In this document: positions 30,269 through 40,649 of the stretch, in pieces | How positions within the stretch are numbered: position 1 is the first letter of the stretch | Layout of the letters: the number at the start of each line of letters is the position of its first letter | Assembly: GCA_024516035.1 (NCBI GenBank) | Contig: JAMCCL010000017.1 | Location: forward strand, 186,001-250,000 | Direction of reading: 5' to 3' | DNA: 64,000 nucleotides | Origin: Bactericera cockerelli | Lineage: Eukaryota; Arthropoda; Insecta; Hemiptera; Triozidae | Translations under genes and position numbers: made by a program | The notes under the pieces: model-generated | The model's input: the letters and a program-made list of their open reading frames with translations, nothing else | Told to the model about the DNA's origin: nothing | The model's database searches: none

Positions 30269-30955
30269 CAGGGTGGGGCAAAAGTCTGGAAACCCCTGAA
30301 TAACTTTCGAATGACTTCTTCGGTAAAGATAAAATTTTGTATGGTAAACATGGGTAGTAAGACCTTCTATTATAGTGGGGCTAATTTTTATTACCGGCCC
30401 CCATGTCGGGGCCAGGGGGGCCAACTTCATTTTTTTAAATACGAACCCCTACTTTGCGATACATTTTTGGAAAGGTCTTTAAATAAGAAATACTTTGGTG
30501 CAATTTTTATTTTTTTAATATTAACTGTTTGCAAATGGCGTCCAACTTTGTGTATGCAGTGTAAAGTCTGGAAACCCCTGAATATCTTACGAAAGGGCTA
30601 TTTCAGTAAATTTAAAATTAGGTTTGGTAATCCGTGGTAATCAGACCTTATTTTAGAATGGGGCCGATTTTTTTTACCGGCCCCCAAGTCTGGGACAGGG
30701 GGCCAACTTCTTTTTTTTTTAATACGAACCCCCACCTTGCGATACATTTTTGGAAAGGTCTTTAAATAAGAAATACTTTGGTGCTTAATTACAAAAATGT
30801 ATCGCAAGGTGTGGTTTCATATTTAAAAAAAATGAAGTTGGCCCCCTGTCCCAGACTTGGGGGCCGGTAAAAAAAACCAGCCCCATTCTAAAATAAGGTC
30901 TGATTACCACGGATTACCAAACCTAATTTTAAATTTACTGAAATAGCCCTTTTGA
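30269..30955. mobile_element. Fold-back element (CAGGGTGGGGCAAAAGTCTGG), right end lost
   Basis: The left end is TA-CAGGGTGGGGCAAAAG. A tandem internal copy (AAGTCTGGAAACCCCTGAAT at about 30278 and 30567) precedes a near-perfect inverted repeat, with arms about 30598-30785 and 30795-30955. The right arm stops at the FLYWCH fragment without a terminal CACCCTG. Confidence 0.7.
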
Positions 30956-31135
30956 AACATGAACTTTCTTATCAGTAGTAGTTTGATCATGGATCCGAAC
31001 GGCATCATAGAAACAACTAGCGAGCGTGGAAAGTTTATGTTGGTGCTGAACAATTATAGATACAATTTTTACAGAATAATGGCAAGCGATGAAACGAAAT
31101 ATTTTTCAATTAAACCCTATCGAGTGAGGTATTGA
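30956..31135 (+). pseudogene. FLYWCH fragment, second copy
   Basis: Near-identical to 17640-17824, with a 12-bp deletion where the first copy has ATGGAAACGAAA. It encodes MDPNGIIETTSERGKFMLVL then the aromatic FLYWCH core, and lacks the Cys/His half. Confidence 0.5.
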
Positions 31136-31260
31136 ATGAAAGGTTTCGATGTCCTCATTTTTGATAGAACATTTATAATGCGATAGTTCAATCTGTGTGA
31201 GGTTTACAGTTCACAGAACTACTAGTTAGTCATAACTACGCAGTTCACAGAACTACGCTT

Positions 31261-31440
31261 GTCCCGGTAGCTCAGTGGTAAAGGCGGCACTCTGATGTAG
31301 ATCTAGAGATTCCAGATGTCGCGGGTTCAAAACCCAGCCGGGACATGACAAGTTATCCCCCCATTTGGAATTTTTACCACATAAATAATAGGTCTTGGGT
31401 TTACTGCCGGGCAGTGTAAATAAGGCGATATTATTATTAT
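31261..31440 (+). mobile_element. tRNA-derived SINE with intact 7-bp acceptor stem
   Basis: The head (31261-31345) has GTCCCGG pairing with CCGGGAC, A box TAGCTCAGTGG, and B box GGTTCAAAACC. The T stem pairs only 3 bp and the anticodon region is too long and unfolded. It is followed by a body and an ATT-repeat tail, so a SINE is preferred over a tRNA gene. Confidence 0.6.
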
Positions 31441-31690
31441 AGTTATTATGAAGGGACGAGTTATTCAGATTCTAAAACCCATCGAGTTCGGGCATAAGAG
31501 AGGTATTAAACTGTAGATGTATTTCATGGACACATGAATTTTTCAAGTCATCGTAGTTTTTAATCGCCAGGCAAAAGATTCAAATCCAACTTGGCCATAT
31601 GAACCACGATATCCCATACAGCCGCGAAGTCGTAGAATTTCTATTGTTCACCTCGATCGATTTGGGAATCTGATACAACTTTTGTTGAAA
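31436..31690 (-). mobile_element. Probable SINE/LINE 3' end, minus strand
   Basis: On the minus strand the sequence ends GGGTTTTAGAATCTGAATAA...CATAATAACTATAATAATA. The last ~53 bp recur at 54704-54717 plus 54952-54990, split by a Helitron. The upstream part has a decayed B-box-like GTTGGATTTGAATCT. It meets the plus-strand SINE tail to tail. Confidence 0.5.
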
Positions 31691-31831
31691 TAATTTCGTT
31701 AAGGTAAATAAAATAGGCTAACAAAGAGGTGGTCATTTTTATCTTTTGTGTTGTAGGATATCTTACCGCCACTTTTGACACGGTAAAGGATATTAATATT
31801 TATTTATTTTTGTCTTATTTTATTTATTATT

Positions 31832-32890
31832 TTGTTATTCACAGTTTATTTGACATTTGACATAGATAACGGCATAGAGAAGGCAAGATGTCCCATCAAC
31901 CAAAACATAGGAGCAATTCAAGGCGATTCACTAAGTACAACACTCTTCCTTATTTACATAGCACCCTTGGCTGAAATACTACGTGAAATATCAGTGAGTT
32001 TTCTGATGTTTGCTTATGACCTAGCTATCTACTCTCACAAAATAAAATTATCAGCAATACAAGATTTTGAATTCACTCAATCTATGGACTGAAAAATCCA
32101 AACTAGAAATCAATATCAACAAAACCAAAATTATGAAATTCAGAAATAATGGAAAGCTTAAATCAACAGACAAGTTCACATACAGCAATAACAGTATTGA
32201 ATTTGTCAATGAATACAATTATCTTGGCATTACCATGCAAACCACACTAACTCTCACTAAAAATATTGAAAAAATATCAATAAAAGCAAGTTATGCAATT
32301 GGTACACTAGAAAATCTCCAAAGTGTAGGCATTGAAACTGCTCACAAAATTTTCCAGATAAAAATTATGCCCATCATACACTGCAGCGTGGAAGAACTAC
32401 CAGTAGACCTCAAACATTTTCATCTGATTTCTCTAGACAAAATTAAAGCCAAGTTTTTCAAAAAAGTTCTTGGACTTCATAAATCCACATCCAACACTCT
32501 AGTCTTGCAGATCTCCAACTCAAAAAGAACAGGTGAAGTTCTAATAGAAAAGTACAACAATACTATAGACACATCAGAAATCACCAAATACAAAGAGATT
32601 GTTGAGCAAAAAAATATTGATTTTGTTTATAAGAGATTCACCGATGGACCCGCTTTTAGTTCTTCTACGTGGAAAAAATATGGACAGCCAAATAGACACC
32701 TCTTAACAAGATTTAAAGGTCATGGATTCCACCACAAACTATGCCTAAGAAACTCATTTCACACAGATTTTGACATCCATTGCATCTGTAAAATAATCAA
32801 TAAAATAAAATCAAGAAGAAAAGAAAAAGAAAATTTAAAAATGGGGGTTAAAGAAATGTACATGTGTATATTTTGGTTTGTAAGTACACA
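31832..32890 (+). pseudogene. LINE reverse transcriptase, C-terminal half
   Basis: The first frame has GAIQGDSLSTTLFLIYIAPL and FLMFAYDLAIYS, where FADD of the catalytic box has become FAYD. A shift near 32080 leads to LNLWTEKSKLEININKTKIM, the post-palm region, and a tail with HGFHHKLCLRNSFH and CICK. The mutated catalytic Asp and the frameshift mean it is dead. The end merges into a fold-back element at 32897. Confidence 0.8.
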
Positions 32891-32896
32891 CATATA

Positions 32897-33838
32897 CAGG
32901 GCATCCATAAAGTCTCACGCCTTGTGGCATATTGATTTAAAGGTCTTATTGAGAGAAGTTCATTACAACAAATTTCAGTGAGCTACGACTTACCGTTCTC
33001 GAGATACAGGGTTGGACGTCCTGCGAAATATCCATATATTTTGACCTATAACTCGTTAACCGTAAATTATGGAGAAAATTGTTCTTGTTAATAATAACTC
33101 CTTATGGCAAGACCTTTCGAACAAGTTATAACTCGACATACTCTGTTGATGTTAGTTTCTGGTCGGTTTCGTCAGCCAGCCGGACGGACAGTCGAAAAAA
33201 ATTTAACGAAAAAACAAATCAAGTTTTAACTTGTTTGAAAGGTCTTGCCATAAGAAGTTATTATTAACATGAAAATTTTTCTCCATAATTTACGGTTAAC
33301 GAGTTATAGGTCAAAATATATGGATATTACGCAGGACGCCCGACCCTGTATCTCGAGAACGGTAAGTCGTAGCTCACTGAAATTTGTTGTTATGAACTTT
33401 TCTCAATAAGACCTTTAAAAAAATATGCCACAAGACATACCATTCTATTTAAGATTTTAAAGTTGGTCCATGCCCAGCCTGATTGGGGCCGTGTAGGCAA
33501 AAAATTTTTGGCTAAAAATTAATCCTCCTAAAAATAAAGGAATAAGGGTTTTTGCGTTTTTTGATATTTTAAGTCGTTTTCGAGAAACCCAGGCCTGGGT
33601 TACTCGGAAACGACTCAAAATATCAAAAAACGCCAAAACCCGTATCCCTTTAATTTTTGGGGGATTAAGTTTCAGCAAAAAAATTTTTTCCCAGAGTGCC
33701 CCACTCAGGCTGGTTGAGGACCAACTTTAAAATCTTAAATGGAACGCTATATCGAGTGGCATATTTTTGGAAAGGTCTTAGAAATTAATTGCAAAAAATT
33801 TCAGTGTGCTACAACGTACTGTTCTCGAGATACAGGGT
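32897..33838. mobile_element. Fold-back element related to 27287-28170, rearranged
   Basis: The left end TA-CAGGGCATCCATAAAGTCTC is a shortened arm. A large inverted repeat is centred near 33185, and a second inverted repeat near 33595 (AAACCCAGGCCTGGGTTACTCG and arms). Blocks such as CCATATATTTTGACCTATAA are shared with the element at 27287. The right terminus is not a clean CACCCTG. Confidence 0.7.
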
Positions 33839-33839
33839 G

Positions 33840-34320
33840 GAGAGTGTGAAAATGGACTCTTGGGGGGGCGTCTCCCAAAGCGCGTATAAAAGGTAAGATA
33901 ATTTTTTAAAAGTTTAAAATAGCTCTTCTAATTATGTTACAAATTTTTAGATGTGAAAATATCAGTCTGACACATTAGAAAAAAGACGGGGTAGGATTTA
34001 AAACCATGTTTTTTACGTCCAAATAAATGTATTTTATTTGACTTTGCTGGGTTTCGAACCCTGAGTAAATCATACAACAATCTTATTGAAATGATTATTT
34101 TCGAAAGAAAACAACATATTTATGAATTTTATACCCTTCCCTCTTTCTCTTCCTTACCTCCCTTCCTCTCCCTTCTCCATATTGGTGTCCCTACATAATA
34201 TCTTCGACCATTTCTCGATTTGATTGAGCTTGTTTTGCAAGTTCATAGGTAATAAGGTAAGAATTTATTGAATTTTTTTTTTATATGAAAACACTGACGA
34301 GCACTGATCAATGTCCAAGT
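33840..34320. other. No gene; decayed tRNA-like SINE head near 34050
   Basis: The minus strand has GGGTTCGAAACCCAGC (B-box-like) at about 34035-34052. The rest is unannotated. Confidence 0.35.
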
Positions 34321-34640
34321 TCAATTCGCAGTTATTGAACTCTGTATGAGATTGATGAAGTCTCCTGCACCTGACATCTCTTTGCAACTGTCAGGTTCAA
34401 TCAGTTCTTTGCTACGTCTGACCACCATTCTCTGAAGGAATAAGGACAAAAACTCATGGCAGTCTTCTTGGATACCTGCCCTCATCTGCGGTGCTATATG
34501 AGGCAGCTGATCCAAGATCAACTTGGGGCAGATAATTCCGCCAGAGTTATACCTGTATTCAGTGATTGTTTTTTTTTTTTTTTTTGCAACACACGAAAGA
34601 CATTTAAATCCAAGTTCCTGTGCCTGGCAGAGACATAAGT
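34321..34640 (-). pseudogene. Possible ubiquitin-protease (USP)-like fragment
   Basis: The stretch MRAGIQEDCHEFLSLFLQRM resembles the QEDAHEFL box of USP cysteine proteases, but no Cys or His box is visible nearby. Weak evidence; a chance match is possible. Confidence 0.2.
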
Positions 34641-35040
34641 CTGTAGTGGTTATCCATGTCAGAAACTTCGGGATGTGGATTAATGCCTTGACTCTGCCTC
34701 CTTTATAACACTATCCACATTAAATTCAATTAAAAAAAGAAAAAAAAATCATTTTTTTATATAAAAAAAAATGAAACTTGTAAACATAGAAGAGAAAGAT
34801 AATCAACAAACATGGAGAAATGCAACATGAATTCTTGTCAGAAACATGAGTTTGCGAAGGATCACCTAAACTAAGCAACATGAAAAATATAGGTCCAACC
34901 GTTTACTTTTATCCTTGGGTCAACGATTAAGTGTATAGATTTGGCATAGTATCAACATAATCATATTAGTTTGGACAAAAATATCACGGCATATCATTAG
35001 AATTATTACTTTTTTTTATGTTTTTTTTTATTTTTTTTCA
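34640..35040. other. No recognised gene
   Basis: AT-rich with several A and T runs. Confidence 0.5.
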
Positions 35041-35044
35041 ATTT

Positions 35045-36075
35045 TTATAAACTCTCAAACATTCCCGCCCCATCTTCACATTCAACACCTCGCACTTTCT
35101 TTCTCATCCCCCTCATTCTTATATTTACAGCTCTGATGATTGAAATCTGTACTTTGACCCTGAGCCATCCTAGTGTTTGGGAATATGATTTATTCCAGCG
35201 GTCGCTTAGTTTGCTTGCTGTTTGTCTTATAAAGTTGGTGTATTCAATACCCATTGCACCGTCGCATGAAATTATTAATGGGGTAAATGATGCACGCAAA
35301 TCTTCTGCAGCACGATTGTATTTGTTATGTTTTTCATGTGAGTGAAAAAGTGGTTATTCTCAATAGATTTCCAGGGTCCTGGTCACTATACGGAGGAGGC
35401 GTCGGCCATTCACAATGCGTACATCAAAGAACGCCTCCTTGCTGTTTTCCCAAACTCCACTCATCATGAGATCACCAATCAGTGCAGGATTATTGGGGGT
35501 GGCTTCCTGCATGACTGGCTCCACTGTGGCTGGACCCCAGGCTAGTTGTGCCCAATCTTTTATATCATCACGGTGTTGGTCATGCCCGTGTTTCACTAGT
35601 CCGCCTTTCTTACAGTTCAGAGCATGGTTCAAGTTGAAGTTGTCATCACCACATCCATCACATTTGGTTGGTAGATTTATGGGTTCATGACCGTATCGAA
35701 TTGCTAAACCATCCCGAAATTGAGAAGCAGTTAGATCATTATTATCTGATGCTCTTGGTATGATTGTAAGCCATTGGGATGATTTATTGTCTTTTGCTCT
35801 TTGAACATTTCTTTTTGTTTTATCTGGTAACTTTGCTATTGTTTCAATATATCTATTTTCTTCATCTGTTTCTCTTTTTTTTCTCTCTTCTGATGTAATT
35901 TCTTTAACATGTTTGAAATGGTCATTGATATTTAATTCACTTCCAGAACAAATACTTTCAATGAGAATCTCATGTGCTCGAATGGATGTGGCATATGATG
36001 TTTTGCTGCTTCTAACAGGGTCATTTATGGCTAATCCTCCACATCTTATATTTATTAGGTCAGTTTATTTAACTA
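35045..36075 (-). pseudogene. Retroelement polyprotein C-terminal region (uncharacterised family)
   Basis: An open frame from about 36073 leftward passes [40 protein letters not shown] and AFFDVRIVN before a frameshift near 35420. The next frame (35299-35045) has ASFTPLIISCDGAMGIEYTN and LRVKVQISIIRAVNIRMRG. This ordered set recalls the C-termini of RT-bearing repeat proteins common in cnidarians and arthropods. A zinc-knuckle-like C-x2-C-x8-H-x4-C is visible. No RT domain remains. Confidence 0.5.
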
Positions 36076-36562
36076 ATAATTTAGTACTGATCTGGAAGGT
36101 CACGGGAAAAGTTTATAACTATCGAAAATGGTGCGTTCTACTGAAGATAAAGTTGAGATAATGATGTATGTGATGTAAATAAATTGATATCTTCAAATCA
36201 GATGGGAACTTTAAACAAATGTCAAGGAGCAAAAGAACAAGTATTGATAAATAAAAACATGAATAGTAAGTATGATTATCATTAAACATCATGGATTGAT
36301 TGAAAAGGCCAACGATCCGTTCATCATGGTTTTTTTTTTTTTTTTTTTTAATTTTATTACAATCTACACTATGAAATACATAATTGTAACAAGTAAATAT
36401 GATGTTGACATGCTTAGGAGAGATATCATGATATCACTTTCCATAGATAGCACTTAAAGTGCATCAGTGGTCTCAACATTATCCATTGTGCGTATCCGCA
36501 AGACGAGGCCATGAAGGAAGTGTTTAAGAAAGTTAAAATTTCCAGATAATATAATCAGATTT

Positions 36563-36958
36563 GTGGAAAGAACTTTGAGATTTCAGAAAACGAATTTGGT
36601 ATGCAACAAGAAAATAATTGGACAAGTTGACATTAAGAAGGGCCTTATACAGGGTGATTCATTATCGCCAAAGCTATTTGTTATTGCACTTGAACCACTT
36701 AGTAGAATGCTAAACATGTATTGTGAAAAAATAAAGATGGATGAAAATGTAAAAATTGAAAGGAATCACCTTATATTTATTGATGATATCAAACTGTTGG
36801 CCAAAGATGAAGGAACATTGATTGATTTATCTTTAATGACGAAGTATTGTTTGGATAAAATGAGATTTGAAGTTAATGAGACCAAATCAAGTAGCAATGT
36901 AGTATCAGAATATGTATTTGGCGAGGCACTGAGAAATAAGAAGGATACAAGTATTTAG
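36563..36958 (+). pseudogene. LINE RT palm
   Basis: VDIKKGLIQGDSLSPKLFVI and HLIFIDDIKLLA carry the substrate and catalytic boxes (IDD form) seen in endonuclease-C-terminal LINEs. The frame ends at 36958, and RT thumb sequence continues in other frames. Confidence 0.8.
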
Positions 36959-37270
36959 GAGTTTTGGAAAATTCTGAGAGCATGATTCAAAATGAGAATA
37001 AAGTAAAAATCAATAATAAATTAATGTCCAGAATAGAGAAGTTGTGCAAACCAAGTTGAACTCAAAAAACCTATTTAGAGCACTGAACGAATTTTCTTTA
37101 TCAACAGTCAATTATTACATTGGAATCCTTAAATATGAGCCTGAAGAATATGTATGAACAATTGATAAGGAAATAAGGAAAATGTTAGTAAAACACAAAG
37201 TTTTGATTAAGTCTAGTAAATTGATAGATTATATTTGAATAGAAATGAATTGTGACGAGGATTATGGAAT

Positions 37271-37778
37271 GTGATGGAAAAATCTGAAATGATATTGTAC
37301 AATTTATTCTTACATCTGAATAAAACAGAGGAAAGAAAGATTCTATTAGAAGAAGAAAGAAGAAAAGGGACACATTTAGGTTTCATCGAGAAATTCTTGG
37401 AAGAGAAATATGACTTGCAGAATGAAGTTATGAATACAAAAGTGATCAAAGAAAAACAACACGAAAGAAGAATGGAAAAAATAAAAGAAAAGAAGTTACA
37501 TTCGTTCCTGTATGAAAATGAAGAAAATACAATTGATCAGAGAGAGTCATCTACGTGGTTGAAACATGGAAATACAATCTCCTCAAGAAGAAGGTATGTT
37601 GTGTGGTTTGCAAGACAGAAATTTATTTTACAATCAACAAAAATGCCATCATTGTAATCAAGGCAATAAAACCGTGGACCATCTAGCAACACAATGTGGC
37701 CGAATGTTGAACTTTGAATACAAGAAACGCCATGATGATGTTGTAAGATGTATTCACTATTGGTTTACTAAAAAGTAA
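37271..37778 (+). pseudogene. LINE thumb and CCHC region
   Basis: Two overlapping frames give SSTWLKHGNTISS, CGLQDRNLFYNQQKCHHCNQ and KTVDHLATQCGRML. The zinc-binding set is Cys-Cys-His-Cys. A shift near 37580 breaks it. Confidence 0.7.
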
Positions 37779-37840
37779 GGATCGAGCAAAAGTAAGAAAC
37801 TTAAAAATTACAAAGTTGAAAGTGTACTATCGAAGAAAGA

Positions 37841-38272
37841 GTGAAAATTAAATCTGATGTACCCATCCAAACAGAGCTACGCATAGAAATCAATAAACCA
37901 GATCTCCTAATACACGATCTGAGAACAAATGAAATTACATTGATTGAAGTTGGAATCACAAGCAAGAGAATTTTGGCAACAACGGAAATAACAAAAGGAA
38001 GGAAGTATGATTTGTTGGGAAAAGAACTATCTCTGATGTATGGCAAAGCCAAAGTGACTTTAGTACCAATAGTGTTAACATGGGATGGTCTGGTGACGAA
38101 GTATTTCAAAAAACACATGGCATTACTGGGTATTAACAAAAAAGTGCAAGGCTACTTCCAGAGTGTGGTGCTGAAAAGAACATTAGAAAGTATAATAATT
38201 GATTATAAAAATCAGAATGAAGAAATTGATGATGAAGTGGTGGAGGAGCTGCTAGCACAGGCGGACCTCTGA
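37841..38272 (+). pseudogene. LINE restriction-like endonuclease domain
   Basis: KPDLLIHDLRTNEITLIEVG contains PD, Asp and Glu of the PD-(D/E)xK fold, followed by KGRKYDLLGKEL. The distal part is VLTWDGLVTKYFKKH. It would nick target DNA for target-primed reverse transcription. The frame is open to a natural-looking stop. Confidence 0.75.
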
Positions 38273-38304
38273 TGATGTAAACGTCTGTTAAATAAATAAA
38301 TTTT

Positions 38305-38894
38305 AAATTTGGTGAATGCAATAAAGTTTTTAATGCTACTGCCAAACGCTTTAATGAACTATATCCGGATCGTCCAATTGATCACAAATACGTTACTGAT
38401 TTAGTTTTAAAGTTCAGGGAAACCGGGAGTGTTCAGGATAGACCTCGGAGTGGTCGACCTAAAGTAGATGAGGGCACTGGTAGAGATACTAGGTCGTGTT
38501 TCTACTGACGGTTATCAATCTTTAACAGAATTATCGAATGAAAGTAATGTTCCCCAATCTACTGTTCATAAAGTTTTAAAAAATCACAAGTTTCATCCGT
38601 ATAAACTACATGTTTTGCAATCTTTGGATTATTATGATTTTGACCGTAGAATAGAATTTTGCGAAACAATGACCAACATTCTTGCGCAGGACGATCAGTA
38701 CTTACACAACGTTTGTTTTAGTGACGAGTGTTCTTTTAGTTTACATGGTTGTGTCAACAGACAGAATAAGATATTGGTGTAATGAAAATCCCAGAATAGT
38801 TAGGGAACAACAGACACAAAGGCCTCAAAAAATTAATGTGTGGGCGGGTATCATGGGAAATCACATCATAGGACCGCTCTTTTATACTGAAAAA
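38305..38894 (+). pseudogene. IS630/Tc1/mariner-superfamily transposase, truncated by a Helitron
   Basis: A helix-turn-helix-like part (FRETGSVQDRPRSGRPKVDE) in one frame is followed by ESNVPQSTVHKVLKNHKFHP and CFSDECSFSLHG, which contains the first catalytic Asp. A +1 shift then gives RYWCNENPRIV and QKINVWAGIMGNHIIGPLFY. The sequence stops at 38894, exactly where the Helitron begins; the second half is not found after it. The same superfamily is represented at 55150-55830. Confidence 0.75.
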
Positions 38895-39082
38895 CTAGCG
38901 GGCTACGCCCGCTTCGCGTGGCCAAGGCATGGCCACATTTTAGTTAAGGCATGGCCACCGCCGCTGCATAAGTTTTATGGTTATTGAAGCACTTCTTTAT
39001 ACACCAGGTTCTTTGTTATACCATCTGGCTGTAACACAATGAGGGACTGGGCAGACCTTACTCTTGAAAAGGCAACATAGAG

Positions 39083-40047
39083 CTAACCGTGGGAGAAGCA
39101 ATCTGTTCTAAGGTCAATTCCAGCTAGCTCGAGAGTTTGTCCCTGTGCCTTATTTATCGTCATGGCAAAACATAATTTTATAGGCAATTGAACTCTTTTG
39201 AAGTTAAAGTGGTAGTCGGAAATCACATTAGAACCCAAGTGCATAGTTGCAAATGAACAGATTAAATGAGCACACAAATAGCTCAGTGGTTAAGCACTCG
39301 CTTGCCATGCGGAAGGTCCCGGGTTCGAACCCCCGCGCCGACAAAAAAATCCTGAGTATTTATACCGTTTCACCTGCACCAGCCGCTGTGAATATAACTG
39401 CCTCGATAATGTTTTTTTTCTTGAAGGATGTAATTTGAAGCCGCGTGCTTAGTAATATTATTGGTGCTCCAACCTTAAGGCATGACCGATGGGGTGGCAA
39501 GCCAGAAGGATTTAGTGTATTAAGAAATTCGGTTGGGTAATGGATGGCTTCTTCCTCTTCCACAACAGTATCTACGGATTTGTAAGTTGATAGTTCAGAA
39601 GGCATTCTTTTTAATTGAGTAATGGCACTTTTTCAGAGACGAAAGACCTCATTTGAAACGTGTTGTATGACATTTCTGCCAAATAAGGTCTGTTGGTAAT
39701 AATGTTCACATTGCTTGCGCATCATCAAGTAACAAACCCATGGCTAGACATGCAGCATGGAACGTAGGGTATTTAATGCCGCCTACCATTTTGAGGCTTC
39801 TGAATGAAGTAGGTCCTCGCACTTTATGTAGAAGTAATCGTAGGTAGAAACATTCTGAGTCCTTCGGATGTACGGTATAAACTCTACCAAGAACGTGGTC
39901 TTTTTTTACACCCGGATGTCCTGGAACAATTGATCCTCTTTTCCTTCTTTGGAACATATTGTTTTTCCACACATAAAATGCTGGTACTTCATTATAAAAA
40001 AGAGTCTTTGCAAATTCATCCTGGTTGCATAGTTGGAAGAACGCCAT
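39083..40047 (-). pseudogene. Helitron Pif1-like helicase, C-terminal fragments
   Basis: Right to left: NEVPAFYVWKNNMF, GRVYTVHPKDSECFYLRLLL and RGPTSFRSLKMVGGIKYPTF (40047-39706), the linker region before the helicase. Then YPTEFLNTLNPSGLPPHRSC and LKVGAPIILLS with a short deletion, and NIIEAVIFTAAGAGETV (39605-39360). After a SINE, LPIKLCFAMTINKAQGQTLE and DLRTDCFSHG (39277-39083) follow, the final helicase motifs. Rep HUH and Walker A regions are absent. The enzyme is dead but identifies the superfamily. Confidence 0.9.
39250..39362 (+). mobile_element. tRNA-Gly-like SINE inside the Helitron helicase
   Basis: The head (about 39270-39343) has TAGCTCAGTGG, an anticodon-arm-like CTTGCCATGCGG (GCC at the expected place) and GGTTCGAACCC. 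It interrupts the helicase frame. Confidence 0.6.
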
Positions 40048-40189
40048 TAATGTTGTTTTGGGCGGGTTGTCAATTCTCTATTAGACATTTTCGGTTGTAA
40101 AAACTACCCTTTGTCCATTTTCCAAGTGGACGGCCAAATGTATGACAGGAGGGTATCTTTCATGAATCGAAAAACATAGTATTCGCCAT

Positions 40190-40640
40190 CCAGCTTGACC
40201 ATAAGTTGAGAACCCCTATTTTCTTTTAAAATTTGTTTCTTATTATCCTCCTACATCACAAAAAAAGCTGTCTGCCAAATTTCAAGTCATTCAGCTCAAC
40301 CCTTTTTGAGAATCTGACAACACTCTAAAAATGACTAATTTTGGCCATAAGTTGAGAACCCCTGTTTCCTTCAAAAAAATCCGTTCTTAGTACGCCCTTA
40401 CATCATAAGGGGAAGCTTTCTGTAAAGTTTCAAGTCAATCGGCCCAGCCGTTTAGGCTCTGCGTTGATTATGAATAAATGTTAATTTTCGGCCATAAGTT
40501 GAGAATCCCTGTTTCCTTCAAAAAATCCGTTCTTAGTACGCCCCTACATCATAAGGAAAAGCTTTCTGCAAAATTTCAAGTCAATCGGCCCAGCCGTTTA
40601 GGCTCTGCGTTGATTATGAATGAATGTTAATGGATTTTAT
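40190..40640. repeat. ~145-bp tandem repeat in Helitron 5' region
   Basis: Three copies sharing GGCCATAAGTTGAGAAcCCC, CCGTTCTTAGTACGCCC and GGCCCAGCCGTTTAGGCTCT. Confidence 0.75.
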
Positions 40641-40649
40641 ATATATAGA

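Larger units (their letters stand above)
36480..38300 (+). mobile_element. 5'-truncated LINE with restriction-like endonuclease (R4/Dong/NeSL group)
   Basis: It contains, in order, an RT palm, a CCHC region and a PD-(D/E)xK endonuclease, in frames separated by shifts. The 3' end is an AATAAATAAATTTT run near 38291-38310. The group is inferred from the domain order. Confidence 0.75.
38895..40649 (-). mobile_element. Helitron with helicase remnants
   Basis: Minus-strand start TCTATATATATAAAATCC at 40649 after an A. Its end is the hairpin GCGGGC-GTA-GCCCGC then TAG at 38895, followed by T. The length is 1755 bp. It retains fragments of the RepHel helicase domain. A ~145-bp tandem repeat near the 5' end (about 40195-40640, with GGCCATAAGTTGAGAA) is shared by its copies. 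Confidence 0.9.

Noticed and set aside
31261..31345. Functional tRNA gene
   Set aside because: The acceptor stem is perfect, but the T stem pairs only 3 bp, the anticodon arm does not fold, and a SINE-like body and tail follow.
39270..39343. Functional tRNA-Gly gene
   Set aside because: The acceptor stem does not pair and the unit interrupts a helicase fragment, as a SINE would.
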